34,998 bases of DNA from Ectothiorhodospira lacustris. GTDB taxonomy: Bacteria > Pseudomonadota > Gammaproteobacteria > Ectothiorhodospirales > Ectothiorhodospiraceae. Position numbers and translations under genes: made by a program. The notes beneath the pieces were generated by a model. It saw only the letters and a program-made list of their open reading frames with translations. It made no database searches and was not told where the DNA came from. Below, in pieces: positions 8,175 to 16,721 of this stretch. The stretch lies in contig NZ_JAJNQN010000024.1 of assembly GCF_022227845.1 (NCBI RefSeq), forward strand, positions 1-34,998, in the 5' to 3' direction. Every line of letters starts with the position of its first letter. Positions within the stretch are counted from its first letter, which is position 1.

Positions 8175-11100
8175 ATGAAAGGCAGTGTTGAGAATAGAAT
8201 TCGGACCCGGCCGGCGAAATGCTGGCTTGTTTTCCTCGCGTTATGGCTCCTGCCCGTCATCGCCCTGGCCGGGGAGCATCCGCTGTATATCGTGACGCTT
8301 TCCGGTGAACCCATTGCCCGCTATGAGGGTGGTATTGCGGGTTACCCTCCCACCAACCCAAGGGCAGCCGGTGTACGGCGACTGGACATGGAACAGGCCT
8401 CCGTCCAGCAATACCGTGAATACCTGCGGGGGGAACGTCAACGCATCATCCGGGACCTGGAATCCGACCTTGGGAGGCCCCTGACCATTGTGCGGATATA
8501 TGACGTCACGATGCATGGATTGGCCGTGCCTCTGAGCACGGTCGAGGCGGGGCGCATTCGGGAGCACCCCGACATCCTGTCCGTGGAGCGCGAAGGCGTC
8601 ACCGGCCCGCGGGGGATGGCCGACGATACGCGGTGGATATACGAAGGCGAACAAAAGACGCCTCCAACATCCGCGTCGCCCTTGGCGTGGCTCGGGCTTT
8701 CCATGCTGATATTCATCACGGCCTTCTGGATCTATCGGCGCCATGGACGTCCCCGTACCACCTTATTCCTGCTGACGACGGCGGGGGTTGTGGTCATGCT
8801 CCCGGCCTGTTTCAACTCCGGCGGAGGCGGCAGCGTTCGGCTTAATCTGCCCGGGGCGGAGTTCGCGTCTCCCGGCGCGGCCCTGATCGGCGCCCCCGCT
8901 GTCTGGTCAGGCAAGGCTCACCCGGGTCTGCCGCCCACCATGGGTGAGGGCATTGTGGTGGGGGTCATTGATTCAGGCATCAATCCTCACAGCCCGTCAT
9001 TCGCGCAAGTCGGTGATGATGGCTACGAGCATGACAATCCTCGGGGACGTTTTTATGGGGTTTGCGATCCCGGCAACGTTCGCCTCTACAACCCCAATTT
9101 CCCTTGTAACAATAAATTGATTGGTGCCTGGGCGCTGGATGATGCAGGGTACAACCCCGTGGACCGCCATGGCCATGGCACCCATGTGGCCGCCACGGCG
9201 GTGGGGAATTTTGTCCGGGAGGCGACGGTATACGCCCCTTCTGGGCTGCGCCTGATAGCCAATCTCTCCGGCGTGGCGCCCCATGCCAACCTCATTGCCT
9301 ATCATGCCTATTACGAAGACGGTGGTTTTTTTCGCGATTCAGCCCTCATTGCCGCCGTGGAACAGGCCGTCATGGATGGGGTGGATGTGCTCAATCTCTC
9401 CCTGGGCGGTGGGGAGTATGATCCCTGGCAGGATTCCGTGCTGGGCCTTCCCTTACTGTCGGCCATCGACCTGGGGATCCATGTGGTGGTCTCCGCGGGC
9501 AATGACGGGCCCGGGAATGCCACCGTGGATACGCCCGGTGACGCACCATGGGTGTTCACGGTCGGTTCCAGTACGCACGCACTGAGTTACGTCAACCATC
9601 TGCAGCTGTCCTGGGGCGACAGGAGCGAGCGGATCACGGGGGCGGCGTTGACCCGGGGCCTGGACCCTGCCCCGATCGTCCACGCGGTGGATTTCGGTGA
9701 CCGGTTCTGTGAAGGGGAGTTTGACTCTCGTTTCAATGGCAGAATCGTGATCTGTGATCGTGGTGAAAATGCTCGCGTGGAGAAGGGGCAACATGTCCTG
9801 GACAATGGTGGCGTCGGGATGATCCTGGTCGAGGTGGAGCCCGGTGATGAATCGGCGCTGGCGGCGGACCCACACTTCTTGCCTGCCGTGCACATCACCT
9901 ATGGGGACGCCCAACGTTTGGCGCAGTGGCTGAGCGAGGCATTGGAAGCGGGTGAACCTTTGACGGGGAGCCTGTCGGGGACTGAAGTACGGCATGATCC
10001 CGGGGGTGCGGACCGGGTGGCGTCGTACAGTTCGCGTGGGTGGAACCGGCAGGTGCCCGACGTGATCAAGCCCGATGTGGTGGCACCCGGGTCGGCGATC
10101 CTGGCCCCGGTGGTGGATGGCGCGGGCTACGCCGTCTGGAACGGCACCTCCATGGCCAGCCCCCATGTGGCCGGGGTATTGGCCCTGATCACCGCGTTGC
10201 ACCCGGACTGGACACCTGCACAGGCCCGCTCCGCCATCATGACCACAGCCCGGCCGGAGGGCATCAAAAATCACGATGACCAGCCGGCCACCCCCTTTGA
10301 CCGAGGGAGCGGGCGGGTGGATGCCGCCGGGGCCATCAGTGCACCACTGGTTCTGGACGAGACCGGACCAGGCTATGAAGCGGCAAACCCAAGCCTGCGT
10401 TGGGAAAATGCCTCACCGGATGTGGGCGACCCGAGCCGGTTGAATCTGGCCAGTCTAGGGCGTGGGGCGTGCGTCCTTGACTGCGGATGGAGCCGCCGTT
10501 TGACCAACGTCTCCGGTGAGACCACCCACTGGGAGGCGGTCGCGGAACTGGAGGATGGCCGCCCCATGGAGGTTTCGCCCCGCAGTTTTTCCCTGAGGCC
10601 CGGGCAGAGTCAAGATCTGCGGCTTGTTGCGACCCAACATGAAGGCGGGGAGCTGGGCGTCTTTCGACATGGCTCCCTGACACTGACGGAGGCCGCTGGC
10701 GCTGTCCGGACCCTGACCATGCCCATTTCCATCCGGGACACCATGGCCCATCTGCCCCGGGACATCAGGATTCATACCCTGGAGCGCGAGGACACTCGTC
10801 GCTACGAGCGCGTAGAGGCCTTACCGGATGTCGAATTTGCGACCCACGGACTGATCAGGGGAATCGAGGTTTCCGGGGTACTGGACTCGGACCCCACGCC
10901 GGAATATCCATTCAATGGCGATGGCGGGGTTTTCATGGAATCCATCAGCGTGCCCGAGGGCGCATGGGTCCTGTTCGTGGATCTGGGAATAACGGAATCT
11001 CCGGGGATGGAATTCCATGTGGGCAAGGGAGACGACCCCGTCGAGACACTGGACACGGGAGTTTTACTGAACAGCAAGGGGCTCGTGATCACGAACCCGG

Positions 11101-11471
11101 AACCCGGGACCTGGTGGGTGGTCGGGCAAAACCTGGCGCCCATGCGCACGGATGATCACTACAGTCTCCACTACATGATCATCACGCCGAATACCCCCGC
11201 TTCCGGCACACTGAGCGTTGATCCTGTATCGCGCTCTCAGGACCCTTTCCCCTTGGACGTCACCTGGTCGCTGGATGACGTTCAGCCCGGTGATCATTTC
11301 TATGGCGCGGTTCATCTGCATCGGCCTGGCTGGGTGGATCAGGAGGATCGAATCTTGCCGATCCGAATCCTGGGAACAGAGGAAGAAGACCAATTTCTCG
11401 ACACGGGTTCCTCCCGGTTTGACGTGCGTCCACGCAACGCCGTGGTTCAGCGGGCCGGCTCGATGCGATAA
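8175..11471 (+). CDS. subtilisin-like serine protease (S8) with internal membrane hairpin, lipobox and PA domain
   Basis: A 1098-residue exported protease. In order: signal peptide (1-~33, ending VIALAG); an inhibitor I9-like propeptide (~36-125); a hydrophobic segment (~167-187) followed by RRHGRPR; a second hydrophobic segment ending in LPAC (Cys212), which looks like a lipoprotein lipobox; a GGGGS linker; then the catalytic domain with Asp266 (GVIDSGI), His334 (HGHGTHVAA), the oxyanion Asn in VSAGNDGPGN and Ser659 (NGTSMASPH). A PA domain is inserted at ~505-605 (GRIVICDRGENARVEKG), and the last ~370 residues are beta-rich, including an Fn3-like stretch. ATG 8175 places the signal peptide at the N-terminus; an in-frame ATG at 8103 would precede it with 24 odd residues. 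The gene overlaps the convergent dehydrogenase gene by 25 bp. Protease activity is well supported; the membrane arrangement is unusual. Confidence 0.92.
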   Translation: MKGSVENRIRTRPAKCWLVFLALWLLPVIALAGEHPLYIVTLSGEPIARYEGGIAGYPPTNPRAAGVRRLDMEQASVQQYREYLRGERQRIIRDLESDLGRPLTIVRIYDVTMHGLAVPLSTVEAGRIREHPDILSVEREGVTGPRGMADDTRWIYEGEQKTPPTSASPLAWLGLSMLIFITAFWIYRRHGRPRTTLFLLTTAGVVVMLPACFNSGGGGSVRLNLPGAEFASPGAALIGAPAVWSGKAHPGLPPTMGEGIVVGVIDSGINPHSPSFAQVGDDGYEHDNPRGRFYGVCDPGNVRLYNPNFPCNNKLIGAWALDDAGYNPVDRHGHGTHVAATAVGNFVREATVYAPSGLRLIANLSGVAPHANLIAYHAYYEDGGFFRDSALIAAVEQAVMDGVDVLNLSLGGGEYDPWQDSVLGLPLLSAIDLGIHVVVSAGNDGPGNATVDTPGDAPWVFTVGSSTHALSYVNHLQLSWGDRSERITGAALTRGLDPAPIVHAVDFGDRFCEGEFDSRFNGRIVICDRGENARVEKGQHVLDNGGVGMILVEVEPGDESALAADPHFLPAVHITYGDAQRLAQWLSEALEAGEPLTGSLSGTEVRHDPGGADRVASYSSRGWNRQVPDVIKPDVVAPGSAILAPVVDGAGYAVWNGTSMASPHVAGVLALITALHPDWTPAQARSAIMTTARPEGIKNHDDQPATPFDRGSGRVDAAGAISAPLVLDETGPGYEAANPSLRWENASPDVGDPSRLNLASLGRGACVLDCGWSRRLTNVSGETTHWEAVAELEDGRPMEVSPRSFSLRPGQSQDLRLVATQHEGGELGVFRHGSLTLTEAAGAVRTLTMPISIRDTMAHLPRDIRIHTLEREDTRRYERVEALPDVEFATHGLIRGIEVSGVLDSDPTPEYPFNGDGGVFMESISVPEGAWVLFVDLGITESPGMEFHVGKGDDPVETLDTGVLLNSKGLVITNPEPGTWWVVGQNLAPMRTDDHYSLHYMIITPNTPASGTLSVDPVSRSQDPFPLDVTWSLDDVQPGDHFYGAVHLHRPGWVDQEDRILPIRILGTEEEDQFLDTGSSRFDVRPRNAVVQRAGSMR

Positions 11472-12598
11472 AGGGCACCGTTGGGGGCGTCATTAAGCAC
11501 ATAGAGATACCCGTCAGGCCCCTGACGGACATCCCGGACCCGGCCCACGCGGTCCCGCAGCAGCTCTTCGGCATGGACCACCGCATGATCCTCCACCACC
11601 AGGCGCAGGATGCGCTGGGCACGCAGGCCGCCCGCCAGCAGATTACCCTGCCAGCGCGGGAAGTGGGCACTGTCCACCACCGCCAGCCCGGAGGGCGCCA
11701 GGGTGGGCAGAAACTCGAATACCGGGTCCACCATGCCTTCCCGTTGACGGCCCTGGGCATCGGGGAACCGGTCCTCGCTCCGGTAATCCCGCCCCAGGGT
11801 CACCACGGGCCAGCCGTAGTTGTTGCCCGCTTCGATCAGGTTCAGTTCATCCCCGCCCCGGGGGCCGTGTTCCGTGACCCAGACCTCACCGGTGGCGGGA
11901 TGCAGGGCCATGCCCTGGATATTGCGGTTGCCGTAGGTGTAGATCTCCGGGGCATACCCCTCCTGCCCCACGAAGGGATTGTCCTCGGGCACCGTACCGT
12001 CGTCGTTCAGGCGCACGATGCTGCCGGAGTGGTCCAGGGTGTCCTGGGCCCTGGGAGGATGGGCGCCGCGGTCACCGATGGTCATCAGCAGGGTGCCGTC
12101 AGGCAGAAACAGCAAGCGGGAACCGTAATGGCGCCCGGGCTGAGTGTACGTATTGGACTCGAAGATATTTTCCACCGCCGTGAGCCGGCCGCCGTCCAGC
12201 CGGGCACGGATCAGGGCCGGCACCGTACCCCGGGCATCGCCCTTCGAATAGGTCACATAGATCCAGCCATTGTCCTCATGGCGGGGATGGAGCACCACAT
12301 CCAGCACCCCGCCCTGGTTGAAGGCATGGAAGGCGGGAAACCCTTGCAGGGGTGCCTTGCGCCCGTCCCGGTCTACCAGGACCAGTCCATTGGGGCGCTC
12401 GGAGATCAGCTTGCGCCCATCGGGCAGGAAGGCCACCGCCCAGGGGTGGGTCAGGCCATCCACCACCTTGACCAGACGCATGGACTGATATTCAGAGCTG
12501 ATGCTTCGTTCCACCACCTCCTCGGCCAGGGCGGGTGCCGCGGCCAGGGCGAGCCACAGGGTCGCACCTGCCCAAAGATTACCGGCATGGATCCTCAT
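11447..12598 (-). CDS. periplasmic PQQ-dependent aldose sugar dehydrogenase (YliI/Asd-like)
   Basis: A 383-residue beta-propeller quinoprotein. Residues 1-25 are a signal peptide ending APALAEE. Family motifs are LTHPWAVAFLPDG, the catalytic-His region GRHYGSRLLFLPDG (His157), MTIGDRG, EIYTYGNRNIQGMA, TEHGPRGGDELNL (~242-254) and NNYGWPVV. These match soluble aldose sugar dehydrogenases that oxidise sugars in the periplasm with PQQ. ATG 12598 has AAGGAG seven bases upstream, so the in-frame ATG at 12628 is not used. No PQQ biosynthesis gene is in the window. Its 3' end overlaps the subtilase gene tail to tail by 25 bp, so the two stop codons lie inside each other's coding sequence. Confidence 0.9.
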   Translation of the reverse strand: MRIHAGNLWAGATLWLALAAAPALAEEVVERSISSEYQSMRLVKVVDGLTHPWAVAFLPDGRKLISERPNGLVLVDRDGRKAPLQGFPAFHAFNQGGVLDVVLHPRHEDNGWIYVTYSKGDARGTVPALIRARLDGGRLTAVENIFESNTYTQPGRHYGSRLLFLPDGTLLMTIGDRGAHPPRAQDTLDHSGSIVRLNDDGTVPEDNPFVGQEGYAPEIYTYGNRNIQGMALHPATGEVWVTEHGPRGGDELNLIEAGNNYGWPVVTLGRDYRSEDRFPDAQGRQREGMVDPVFEFLPTLAPSGLAVVDSAHFPRWQGNLLAGGLRAQRILRLVVEDHAVVHAEELLRDRVGRVRDVRQGPDGYLYVLNDAPNGALYRIEPAR

Positions 12599-12720
12599 GT
12601 CATCTCTCCTTCGAAATGGCTTCAGCAAACACCTATTGGCAGGCTATACCGCGACGGTGAAATGCTCAAACCGATCTGCGGCTACCAGCGGGAAAATGCA
12701 TTTATCCCCCACACGTACCC

Positions 12721-14229
12721 TCAATGGGTATCCGCAGACGACGAGGAGGTTAGGAGATTCTCCCCCGGGGTCCAGGATCTGCGTGCCTGTTCCTTGATCT
12801 CCTGGGCTTCGCTTTGCAGACCGGCTTCCGCAGAGGTCGCAACTGTCTTGGGCTCGACGGTCGACCTCACCAGGACTGAGTCGACTGGTTCTGGATGCCC
12901 TTCGCTTTCCATCATACCGACAGGCATCCCCTCAGCTGAGGTGATGTCGCGAACCTCGCCCGCCAGAGAGATGCCGGCGTCCTGGAAGGCCCGTTTGACG
13001 AGTCGAATGACGGACGATTTCACTTTCACCCAGCTGTGGCGACCGCCATCAATCCAGAAATACACGCGCAGGTTGACCGTGGATGGCCCAAGCTCTTCCA
13101 CCAGCACCATCGGTTCGGGCTCATGCAAAACGGCCGGATGTTCACCCAGCACCTTCAAGGCGACTTCCTGGGCAGAAGAGATGGAATTCTCGTAGCCGAT
13201 CCCCACGATGAAATCATCGCGGCGATTGGGATTGCTCGTGAAGTTACGCAGTGTGCTTTTGAAGACGGTGGAATTGGGGACCTGTACCTGATTGCCGTCG
13301 AGTGTCATCAGCACCGTGGTACGAGAGGTCAACCGCTGAACGTAACCCGTGACGTTTGCCACTTCGACCAGATCGCCCTCACGAAACGGTTGCTGCAGAC
13401 TCAGAAAGAGACTGGCAAGAAAATTCTCGGTGATGTCCCGGAATGCGATGCCCAGCACCAACCCGATCAGGCCTGTGCCGCCCACCACCGTCAGCGCGAG
13501 TTGGGTGAGCCCGGCGATACGGAGCACAAGATATAGGCCGGCAAGCATGACAAGCATTCCGGCAGCCCGAGCCAATACTTCCCGCAAAAGCTGGCTGAGG
13601 GGTCGCGCCAGCAGCCGACGACGCAGGACGAACACCGTTAACCGGGCGAGGATCCATGAAATAACGATGACGCCCACCGCCACCACAATCAGGGGCAGCG
13701 ATCGAACGAGACCCCGTGCTAAATCGTTCAGTACCTGAAAGGCGGGATCGAAATCCCAAACCGTGGTGGGGACCACCTCGATTTCATTGACGACTGCAAC
13801 GACGCCCTCCGTATTCTTCGCCAGATCTCTGGCCCATTGCTTGGATTCCTCATTTGCCGTCGTTCCTTTAAGGAAAACGATCCCTTCCTGAACAGTGACC
13901 TCGGGCTCGCTGAACCAGTTTGTCGCTCTAAGAATGTCCGTGATCCGTTGCCGGATCTGGTCATCTTTGGCGACGCGCTGGACCTCGACCCTACCCGGGG
14001 GCTCGGGTGTGCCATCAGGCGCACTGGAGCGCACCGGCCTATCCTCGCTACCGTATGCCTGTTGGGCAGCAACCGAGTTGATCGCAAAGACTGCGCAGCA
14101 CAGGGACATGGCGCAGATAAGTCCGGCCACTCGAGCCCGGGAAAAGCCCCAGGTTCGAACCAAACTCCGCCCTTGATGCCCAGGGGTTCCTGCACCATGG
14201 ATTGCCGACGCCTGCGCTGGTTGTCCCAT
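12721..14229 (-). CDS. BON-domain MscS-family mechanosensitive channel
   Basis: A ~502-residue membrane protein. A signal-like hydrophobic segment (RVAGLICAMSLCCAVFAIN, ending SVAAQQ) is followed by a BON domain (about residues 80-155: RQRITDILRATNWFSEPEVTVQ to GVVAVVNEIEV). Three further membrane segments follow, then the MscS pore and beta domain with GTGLIGLVLGIAFRDI, ENFLASLFLSLQQPFREGD, TSRTTVLMTLDGNQVQVPN and the VGIGYENSI C-terminal domain. The start is uncertain: ATG 14229 (GGAGG 12 bases away) keeps a long charged leader, and a TTG near 14160 after GGCGGAG is an alternative. The frame remains open to 14523, where it encodes a GGDEF-like fragment that I treat separately. It probably acts as an osmotic or envelope-stress channel. 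Confidence 0.85.
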   Translation of the reverse strand: MGQPAQASAIHGAGTPGHQGRSLVRTWGFSRARVAGLICAMSLCCAVFAINSVAAQQAYGSEDRPVRSSAPDGTPEPPGRVEVQRVAKDDQIRQRITDILRATNWFSEPEVTVQEGIVFLKGTTANEESKQWARDLAKNTEGVVAVVNEIEVVPTTVWDFDPAFQVLNDLARGLVRSLPLIVVAVGVIVISWILARLTVFVLRRRLLARPLSQLLREVLARAAGMLVMLAGLYLVLRIAGLTQLALTVVGGTGLIGLVLGIAFRDITENFLASLFLSLQQPFREGDLVEVANVTGYVQRLTSRTTVLMTLDGNQVQVPNSTVFKSTLRNFTSNPNRRDDFIVGIGYENSISSAQEVALKVLGEHPAVLHEPEPMVLVEELGPSTVNLRVYFWIDGGRHSWVKVKSSVIRLVKRAFQDAGISLAGEVRDITSAEGMPVGMMESEGHPEPVDSVLVRSTVEPKTVATSAEAGLQSEAQEIKEQARRSWTPGENLLTSSSSADTH

Positions 14230-14399
14230 GCGGCTTCGCGGCCTCCGCCCGTTCCTGGCAGGCCCGGGATGCTTCTTTAGAGCTCCGCCATTCGACTTCT
14301 CCTCGATGGGGTCGGGGATCTTTCGGGCATAGGTGTCGTCCATTAGCGCTTGCTCATGCGTGCGAGGGTTTGATGCGGTGAAGGGCTTCTCATCCCCGG

Positions 14400-14523
14400 T
14401 AAAGCCATGGATAAATTTGTTCAGTCCCTCCAGCCGACTGTCGGCCAGAGTCTGGCCCATACGGATCAGGACCTGATCACCCACCGGATAGCCATGGGTA
14501 TCTTTGATCTGCGTCAGGGACAT
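14400..14523 (-). pseudogene. GGDEF-domain-like fragment in frame upstream of the MscS gene
   Basis: The residues TQIKDTHGYPVGDQVLIRMG closely resemble the core of diguanylate cyclases (INDTHGHPVGDEVLRRxA). No DPLTGLxNR segment lies upstream, where an in-frame TGA occurs within ~30 bases, and no GGDEF motif follows. It appears to be a short relic of a cyclase gene that now forms an open frame with the MscS gene. It may be untranslated or may supply an N-terminal tail to the channel. Confidence 0.45.
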
Positions 14524-14789
14524 GCGCTGTTGAATGCCACCTCGCGATCATACCGTTGAAAGCAACCGGGATGCAGCGTCACACACCTTCACTGCACACG
14601 CCGGGCTACGCATCCCTGCCAGGATGTGTTCTGAATGATGGGTGCCGTCACATCCCTTGGGTAGGCGGTATTCAATCCAATCAGGACACCATAAATTCAA
14701 AAAAGGAATTAATAGAATAAAATTTATTCTTTATTGATGAAGCAACAATCCCCTTAAAGTCGGGGTCAGGATCGTTCAGGAGTATCGTC
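14524..14789. other. divergent intergenic region with palindrome
   Basis: No gene is seen in these ~265 bp. The right end is AT-rich and contains the 17-bp palindrome described at 14714-14730. Confidence 0.5.
14714..14730. promoter_or_regulatory. 17-bp palindrome upstream of the hydrolase gene
   Basis: AGAATAAA-A-TTTATTCT has perfect 8-bp arms around one central base, 60 bp before the ATG at 14790. Its symmetry and AT-richness suggest an operator; no regulator gene is adjacent. Confidence 0.4.
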
Positions 14790-15371
14790 ATGGCCCACAC
14801 CACACTGATCGTACCCGGCTTTCACGGCAGTGAAGCCGAACACTGGCAAACCTGGATGGAATCGGCGCTTCCGGATACTCGCCGGGTCACCGGCATCGAT
14901 TGGGAATCGCCGGTCCTGTCCCGCTGGGCAGAGGCCGTGAGCAACGAAATCATCCGTTCGACAGGGCCGGTCTGGCTGGTGGCGCACAGCTTCGGCTGCC
15001 TGGCGACGGTCACCGCCGCCAGTCGTCTGTCCTCGCAGGTGGCCGGGGTCATGCTGGTGGCGCCGGCAGACCCGGACCGGTTCTCTCCCTTCGGCACGCG
15101 AGATCCATCAGGCCCGGCCGAAAGCCTGGCCTCCCGGCTGCCCTCCCGCCCGCTGGAGTTTCCCGGTCTGGTGGTGGCCAGCACCAACGATCCCTGGATG
15201 CCCATGGCCAAGCTGCTTCCCTGGACCACCCGATGGGGCACTCCGGTCATCAACATCGGCAGCGCCGGTCACATCAACGTGGCATCCGGCTTCGGCCCCT
15301 GGCCGCAGGGGCTGGATCTGCTTCGCACCCTGCAGCAGCAGTCCTCCGCAGAGGTACGCCGGGTCGGGTAG
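14790..15371 (+). CDS. RBBP9/YdeN-family alpha/beta serine hydrolase
   Basis: A 193-residue cytoplasmic hydrolase. It begins with the strand-loop TLIVPGFHGSEAEHWQTWM typical of the RBBP9/YdeN family. The catalytic triad is visible as Ser67 in AHSFGC, Asp134 in STNDPW and His161 in SAGHIN. AGGAG precedes the ATG at good distance (14776-14780). The length is usual for the family. No signal peptide or membrane segment is present. The substrate is unknown for most bacterial members. It converges on the permease gene, with 9 bp between the two stop ends. Confidence 0.88.
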   Translation: MAHTTLIVPGFHGSEAEHWQTWMESALPDTRRVTGIDWESPVLSRWAEAVSNEIIRSTGPVWLVAHSFGCLATVTAASRLSSQVAGVMLVAPADPDRFSPFGTRDPSGPAESLASRLPSRPLEFPGLVVASTNDPWMPMAKLLPWTTRWGTPVINIGSAGHINVASGFGPWPQGLDLLRTLQQQSSAEVRRVG

Positions 15372-15380
15372 TGGTTGACC

Positions 15381-16442
15381 TTATTGGTTCACGCTGGAAT
15401 TCATCTCCAGCCGACGACCCAGGGGGCGTAACATCAATATCAGCAGCAGGATGAGCGACGACCATTCCAACCACGGCGGAAGCAGTTCCCGTACCGTCGC
15501 CACCTGAGCGATCAGATCCAGTTCCATCCATCGCACCCAGGCATCCACCAGCAGGCCGGCCATCACGGACGTAACCACGATGCCCGTCAGGTAGAGAACC
15601 AAGGCGGTGCCGCCGAATTCCCGGCGCAACACACCCAGGGTCGCCAAACTGGTGATGGGCCCGGCCAGCAGAAATACCAGCGCCGTGCCGGGTGATATGC
15701 CGCTGGCGATCATGCCTGCCGCAATCGGCGTCGCCGCCGTGGCGCACAGGTACAGAGGGATGCCGATCAAGGCTGCCATCAGCATGGCCGGCAGACCGCT
15801 GCCGTAGGTCATCATGGTCTCAGGAGGGGCATAGGCAATCAGAACGCCGGCAGCCACCAGACCGATCACCAACCACACGGTGATATCGTCCAGCACATCG
15901 TTGAACGCAAATGCCAGCCCCCCGCTGAGGCGCCGGCCCAGCGGTTGGCGGACCTGATCCGTCTCATGCAGGTGTGAATGGGCATCTCCACAGCATCCCG
16001 ATCCCTGGCAACCGGTGCTGCCCGCCGCGGCCCTCGCGGGTGATTTGCCGGTAACAGCCACCAGCAGTCCGGTGGCGATGGCGGTGGCGATGGTGCCCAT
16101 GACCCTGGCCACAGCCATGAAAGGCCCCAGCAGGGCATAAGTGACCGCTACCGAATCCACCCCCACGCCCGGCGTGCCGATGAGAAAGGCGGTGGCCGGG
16201 CCCCGTCCCGCACCTCCCCGATACAAGGCCAGGGCAGTGGGTATGGCGCCGCAGGAACACAGGGGCAACGGAGCCCCCATCACCGCCGCCAGGGCGACGC
16301 GCTTCACCCCGTCTCCCCCCAACGCCTTGCCGAGCATCTTTTCAGAAATCAGGGCCTTCACGAGCCCGGCCATGGTCAGGCCCAGCAGCAGCCATGGAGC
16401 TGCCGCCAGGGCGATGGAGAGGGTTTCCTGCAAGGCCTTCAT
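15381..16442 (-). CDS. SO_0444-type Cu/Zn efflux permease (DUF318/ArsP-like)
   Basis: A 353-residue permease with 8-10 membrane segments. It carries the family motif APLPLCSCGAIPTA (Cys62, Cys64), GTPGVGVDS and the second-half repeat IGIPLYLCATAATPIAAGMI. A soluble loop at ~145-159 is rich in potential metal ligands (Cys145, Cys150, Cys151, His155, His157, His159), as in the SO_0444 group annotated as copper/zinc efflux proteins. ATG 16442 follows GGAG eight bases upstream; the longer in-frame start at 16502 is not needed. The metal specificity is inferred from the family only. No ArsR-type regulator is adjacent. Confidence 0.82.
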   Translation of the reverse strand: MKALQETLSIALAAAPWLLLGLTMAGLVKALISEKMLGKALGGDGVKRVALAAVMGAPLPLCSCGAIPTALALYRGGAGRGPATAFLIGTPGVGVDSVAVTYALLGPFMAVARVMGTIATAIATGLLVAVTGKSPARAAAGSTGCQGSGCCGDAHSHLHETDQVRQPLGRRLSGGLAFAFNDVLDDITVWLVIGLVAAGVLIAYAPPETMMTYGSGLPAMLMAALIGIPLYLCATAATPIAAGMIASGISPGTALVFLLAGPITSLATLGVLRREFGGTALVLYLTGIVVTSVMAGLLVDAWVRWMELDLIAQVATVRELLPPWLEWSSLILLLILMLRPLGRRLEMNSSVNQ

Positions 16443-16721
16443 CGTGCTTGCTCCACTTTCCGGCGGCCTCGAACGGGGCCGACTTTCGTGAGGGGTCAGC
16501 ATTGTGCCGGCCCCGGTGGTTCACTACGATAAACCTTATATGCATGGATCGGCATCAACATCGATCCACACAACGAAGATACCGAGTTGATACCGGAACA
16601 CTGTGACCACAGGATGTTCGATAAAGTTATAAATAGATTTTTTATATGACCTTATGAAACAACAAGCCTGCCCACACCCCCTTCCCTTTCCGCACAAATT
16701 TCTTTTTGTCAAGGAGGAATG
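16443..16721. other. divergent intergenic region, permease / SIMPL protein
   Basis: These ~280 bp hold no gene. The right half (from ~16618) is AT-rich and should carry the promoter of the SIMPL gene. GGATCG/CGATCC form a weak inverted repeat near 16543-16564. No clear metal-regulator operator was recognised. Confidence 0.4.

Noticed and set aside
11573-13195. A 540-codon plus-strand frame
   Set aside because: It is antisense to the sugar dehydrogenase and MscS genes, and its Gly/His/Gln-rich sequence is typical of a shadow frame.
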